The notes under the pieces: generated by a model
Seen by the model: only the letters and a program-made list of their open reading frames with translations
Database searches by the model: none
Told to the model about the DNA's origin: nothing
In this document: positions 61,336-64,000 of the stretch, piece by piece
How positions within the stretch are numbered: the stretch's first letter is position 1
How the letters are laid out: each line of letters opens with the position of its first letter
DNA from: Paramarasmius palmivorus
Taxonomy: Eukaryota > Basidiomycota > Agaricomycetes > Agaricales > Marasmiaceae
NCBI GenBank assembly: GCA_037176845.1
Contig: JAYKXP010000012.1
Coordinates: 744,001-808,000 of the forward strand
DNA: 64,000 bases
Direction: 5' to 3'
Made by a program: the position numbers and the translations under genes

Positions 61336-64000
61336 AACCGAGCATAGTCCCATCTGACTTGCGAAGTGTTTGACCTTTGCAGAGGGTAATCCTTTTGTTA
61401 ATGGGTCAGCCAACATGTCTTCGGTTGGACAATACCCTAGCACAATCTTTCCCTTTTCGACCGTATAGCGAATAAAATGGAACCGTATGTCGATGTGTTT
61501 CGTTCTCGCATGGAAGCGGTCTCCTAGAGATAAGGAAATCGCTCCTTGGTTGTCTGTTTTTAGTAGCAGCGGTTCCTCCTTTCCTCCAAAAATTTCGGAC
61601 ATAAAAGACCGAATCCATAAGGCCTCCTTTGCCGCGTGTGTGAGCGCGACGTATTCGGCTTCTGTTGTGGAGAGAGCTACTAGAGGTTGCCTTTTCGACG
61701 ACCATGACAGAGCCCCACCGTTGAGCATGAACACGTATCCTGAGATAGCTCTCCGTCCCTCTGTAGTCATTCCATCCGCATCCGAATACCCTACTACCCT
61801 TTGCTGGTCTTCCGTCTTTTCGTTTGTTTGCCCGTATGATAGCCAGTAATGCATGGTCCCCTTTAAATATCCGCAAATCCTCAGCAGCGCATTCCAATCC
61901 TCTCTTGTCGGTTGTTGTAGGTTGGTAGAGGACTGTGAGAGCGCATATGTGATGTCTGGCCTGGTTGCTATGGATATATACTGTAGTGCTCCGACTAATT
62001 CTCGAAATGGCATTGGGAAGGGAGCATTCATGGTATTGGTCCCAGTTTCGAAGGATGGGTTCGAGTGTTTTCCAGCACTCTTTGCATTCAGTTCCTCGTG
62101 GGTGGTTGCATCTGTTGACGCGCCAATCTTTGTCTCCGTAGAGAAGGGCTGCTTGGGCTGCTTTGTGGTCGAATGAGGGGTTTCGTCGTTTGGCTGCTTT
62201 GACGAGCCAGGTAATGGGGGAATAAACGAAGGGGCTGCGGGAGTTGAGATCTTCGAGTTGTGTAGACATGATTTTGGTTTGAAGGGGGCGGAGGTGGGTT
62301 TGATGTTGCTCAGACCGAAATGTTCCAGTACAGCTTTTATGTATGATGTTTGGTGTAGCCGAATTATTCCATGTTCCTGCTGGATCTCGATGCCTAGTAA
62401 CCAATTGATTTGTCCTTCATTGGTGACTTCCATTTTGGATTTAATTTCGCTCTTGGCTTTCGTCATTTTCTTTTCATCTTCTGCCACAATGGTCATGTCG
62501 TCAACGTGGATGAATATGATGGTGAAGGGATTTTTCCGATAGAACACCGCGTGATCATGTTCGGATCGTGTGTATCCTAGTTCTTTCATCCATTGAACGA
62601 ATTTTTCGTTCCATCGTTTTCCTGCTTGGTGGAGTCCATATAGCGCCACTTTTAGTTCCATTGCTTCCCCTGGTTTGGCTCCGATATCTAATCCTGGTGG
62701 GAGTTTCATGAATACCCTTTCTTCAGGTTTTAGTCTTCCGTAAAGGTATGCGGATTTTACGTCCATTTGATGGATGGTCATGTTGTGATGTGCTGCTACT
62801 GATAGGATGGTTCTGATGGAAGTGAATTTTGCCACTGATGCGAATGTGTCATCCAGTGAGTAATCTATCCCTGGTATTTGGCGAAACCCTTTTACCACAA
62901 GTCTGGCTCTGTACCTGTCTACATTGCCTTCCTTGTTACGCTTGGATCTGTATACCCATTTATTTGGAAGGACGTTCGTTCCGGGAGGGGGTGTGGATAA
63001 GGAGTACGAATCTCGGTTCTTTAGTCGGGTGATTTCATCTTTCATCGCTTCTAGCCATTTTTCTTTATTTGGTCCTTCTAGTGCTTGTTGATGTGTAAAT
63101 GGATCTGATTTTTCCATCTCGCTGGTGACTTTGGCTATGCTGGCAGTTAGGTGTTTTTCGATGATTCGGATTTCTTTTCCCCCTTCTGCAGTTCCTTGTT
63201 GGATTCGTTTGACTTTATCTGTGGGTTGTCGTCTTCGTTTTCCCACTATTACTTCAGGATCAAGAAACTCCATTTCTTCTTGTGTAGCTTCGTTGATAGG
63301 GGGACCAGTTTCAGCGACAGATTTTAACAATCCTTCTAATTGTTCTTGCTCCCCTTCGCTGATACTTGTCTTCCTATCTGAGAAGTATATGCTCCGTTCC
63401 ACCGTTACAGATCTGGTCTTTGGCCAGTAGACTCTGAATCCATTGGATTCTTTGTCTGGGCCTAGCCAATGTCCGTCTACGGTCATTGGGCCAAGTTTGT
63501 CTGGTTGATCTTCTCGCTTCACGAAAACGTTGCAACCCCATGATCTGATGTATAATCCATTTGGGTGTTGTTTGTATCTTCTCCAATATGGTGTGTCTCC
63601 TTGTATTGCTTTATGAGGAACTCTGTTCCATAAAAATACACCGTAATCAACGGCATATCCCCACAGCCATTTTGGTAATGATGATCCGATCAGCATCACT
63701 CTGACGTAATTGAGTAATGTAAGGTGTGCTCGTTCAGCATCTCCATTGTGTTCGGATGTATCGTGAACTGTGAGTCTTCGAATGGTGCCTTTGCTTTCCA
63801 AATAATCCGAAAATTCTTCTGATAAGAATTCTCCTCCTCGATCGGAATGTAAGATCTTAATCTTTATGTCTTCCTGGGTGAGAAGTCGTTCTTGGTGAAT
63901 GACATATTTGGAGAAGGCTTCTCCTTTGGATCGCAGGAGTACTTCTGTTAACCAATGTGTGTGGCTATCTAGGAGGGTTAAGGCATATTCGCCTCCTTTA
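61333..64000 (-). CDS. Copia Pol polyprotein: integrase, reverse transcriptase, RNase H (5' partial)
   Basis: The frame is open without interruption from the window edge to a TGA at 61333-61335; upstream of the first Met (63801) it continues with integrase sequence. Visible order: integrase core with the first Asp in ALTLLDSHTHW, the second in LHSDRGGEF and Glu in SEHNGDAERAH. Next are WLWGYAVDYGVFLWNRVPHKA, then reverse transcriptase with KWVYRSKRNKEGNVDRYRAR, GIDYSLDDTFASVAK and IHQMDVKSAYLYG. HVDD stands where copia elements commonly have YVDD. An unusually long Ser/Thr/Pro-rich stretch (~62025-62300) separates SAPF from the conserved ELVGALQYIS and TRPDITYALSQ. RNase H follows with GYSDADGMTTEGRRAISGYV, LSTTEAEYVAL, KTDNQGAISLS, HIDIRFHFIR and DMLADPLTKGL. 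The intact frame suggests a young insertion. Confidence 0.92.
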   Translation of the reverse strand, partial: KGGEYALTLLDSHTHWLTEVLLRSKGEAFSKYVIHQERLLTQEDIKIKILHSDRGGEFLSEEFSDYLESKGTIRRLTVHDTSEHNGDAERAHLTLLNYVRVMLIGSSLPKWLWGYAVDYGVFLWNRVPHKAIQGDTPYWRRYKQHPNGLYIRSWGCNVFVKREDQPDKLGPMTVDGHWLGPDKESNGFRVYWPKTRSVTVERSIYFSDRKTSISEGEQEQLEGLLKSVAETGPPINEATQEEMEFLDPEVIVGKRRRQPTDKVKRIQQGTAEGGKEIRIIEKHLTASIAKVTSEMEKSDPFTHQQALEGPNKEKWLEAMKDEITRLKNRDSYSLSTPPPGTNVLPNKWVYRSKRNKEGNVDRYRARLVVKGFRQIPGIDYSLDDTFASVAKFTSIRTILSVAAHHNMTIHQMDVKSAYLYGRLKPEERVFMKLPPGLDIGAKPGEAMELKVALYGLHQAGKRWNEKFVQWMKELGYTRSEHDHAVFYRKNPFTIIFIHVDDMTIVAEDEKKMTKAKSEIKSKMEVTNEGQINWLLGIEIQQEHGIIRLHQTSYIKAVLEHFGLSNIKPTSAPFKPKSCLHNSKISTPAAPSFIPPLPGSSKQPNDETPHSTTKQPKQPFSTETKIGASTDATTHEELNAKSAGKHSNPSFETGTNTMNAPFPMPFRELVGALQYISIATRPDITYALSQSSTNLQQPTREDWNALLRICGYLKGTMHYWLSYGQTNEKTEDQQRVVGYSDADGMTTEGRRAISGYVFMLNGGALSWSSKRQPLVALSTTEAEYVALTHAAKEALWIRSFMSEIFGGKEEPLLLKTDNQGAISLSLGDRFHARTKHIDIRFHFIRYTVEKGKIVLGYCPTEDMLADPLTKGLPSAKVKHFASQMGLCSV

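Larger units (their letters stand above)
60913..64000 (-). mobile_element. Ty1/copia LTR retrotransposon, 5' part beyond the window
   Basis: Consists of the 3' LTR (60913-61325), a polypurine tract and the 3' two-thirds of a pol reading frame that runs off the right edge. It lies inside a KDZ transposase gene, in the same orientation. The bases flanking the LTR on the left, CGCCG (60908-60912), should be repeated beyond the 5' LTR if a standard 5-bp target duplication was made. Confidence 0.85.

Noticed and set aside
61406..62404. Long minus-strand frame of 332 codons overlapping the copia pol gene
   Set aside because: It is a shadow frame of the RT/RNase H region; the pol frame carries all the recognisable motifs.

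Overview
This window looks like a stretch of Agaricomycete (mushroom-forming basidiomycete) genome. The signs are intron-dense genes with 45-70 nt GT-AG introns, many F-box-like proteins with the [HV]-C/S-x-x-WR motif typical of that class, a KDZ (Kyakuja-Dileera-Zisupton) transposase with its cysteine-cluster domain, and a Ty1/copia retroelement. No prokaryotic-style operons, rRNA, tRNA or CRISPR were recognised. Housekeeping content is low. The one clearly conserved metabolic gene is an NAD(P)-dependent aldehyde dehydrogenase (14.5-17.0 kb), for which I resolved a complete 16-exon model of 502 codons that includes 11-, 14- and 30-nt exons.

The rest is dominated by three duplicated lineage-specific families. 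(1) Three copies (1-921, 4275-6309, 30706-32690) of a multi-exon agaricomycete family of unknown function. It has a short Gly/Asn-rich N-terminal motif followed by a kinase-N-lobe-like segment. One copy runs off the window edge, one looks intact and one is frameshifted. (2) Two copies (7760-9913 and 22861-25020, same strand) of a ~700-residue membrane protein with a large N-glycosylatable ectodomain. They share a 51-nt intron and their upstream flanks; one copy has lost its last 18 codons through a new stop. (3) An F-box/leucine-rich-repeat-like cluster with three subfamilies. Subfamily I lies at 12.2, 47.7 and 51.2 kb, subfamily II (N-terminal coiled coil) at 33.5, 39.0, 43.3 and 52.2 kb, and a third type at 20.1 kb. 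Intact, singly frameshifted and heavily decayed members are interleaved, as expected of birth-and-death evolution.

The right end is repetitive. It holds an inverted pair of ~40-nt hairpin sequences (54.5 and 55.7 kb), a ~1-kb degenerate AT-rich tandem array (56.2-57.2 kb), a short ~15-bp tandem repeat, and a KDZ transposase gene (57.7-60.9 kb). The first visible exon of the KDZ gene is cut exactly at the 3' LTR of a copia element (60913 to beyond 64000), so this is a nested insertion. A 345-bp MITE-like element with TA target duplication sits at 37.5 kb. A small C2H2 zinc-finger protein (104 aa) lies at 19.0 kb. Large parts of 25-30.7, 35.9-39.0, 40.8-43.3 and 45.4-47.7 kb hold nothing I can name.

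If one theme joins the window, it is a fast-evolving accessory region: substrate adaptors of SCF ubiquitin ligases, a variable membrane receptor-like pair, and an uncharacterised family with a possible oligomerisation motif, all duplicating next to transposons. Any joint function is inference.
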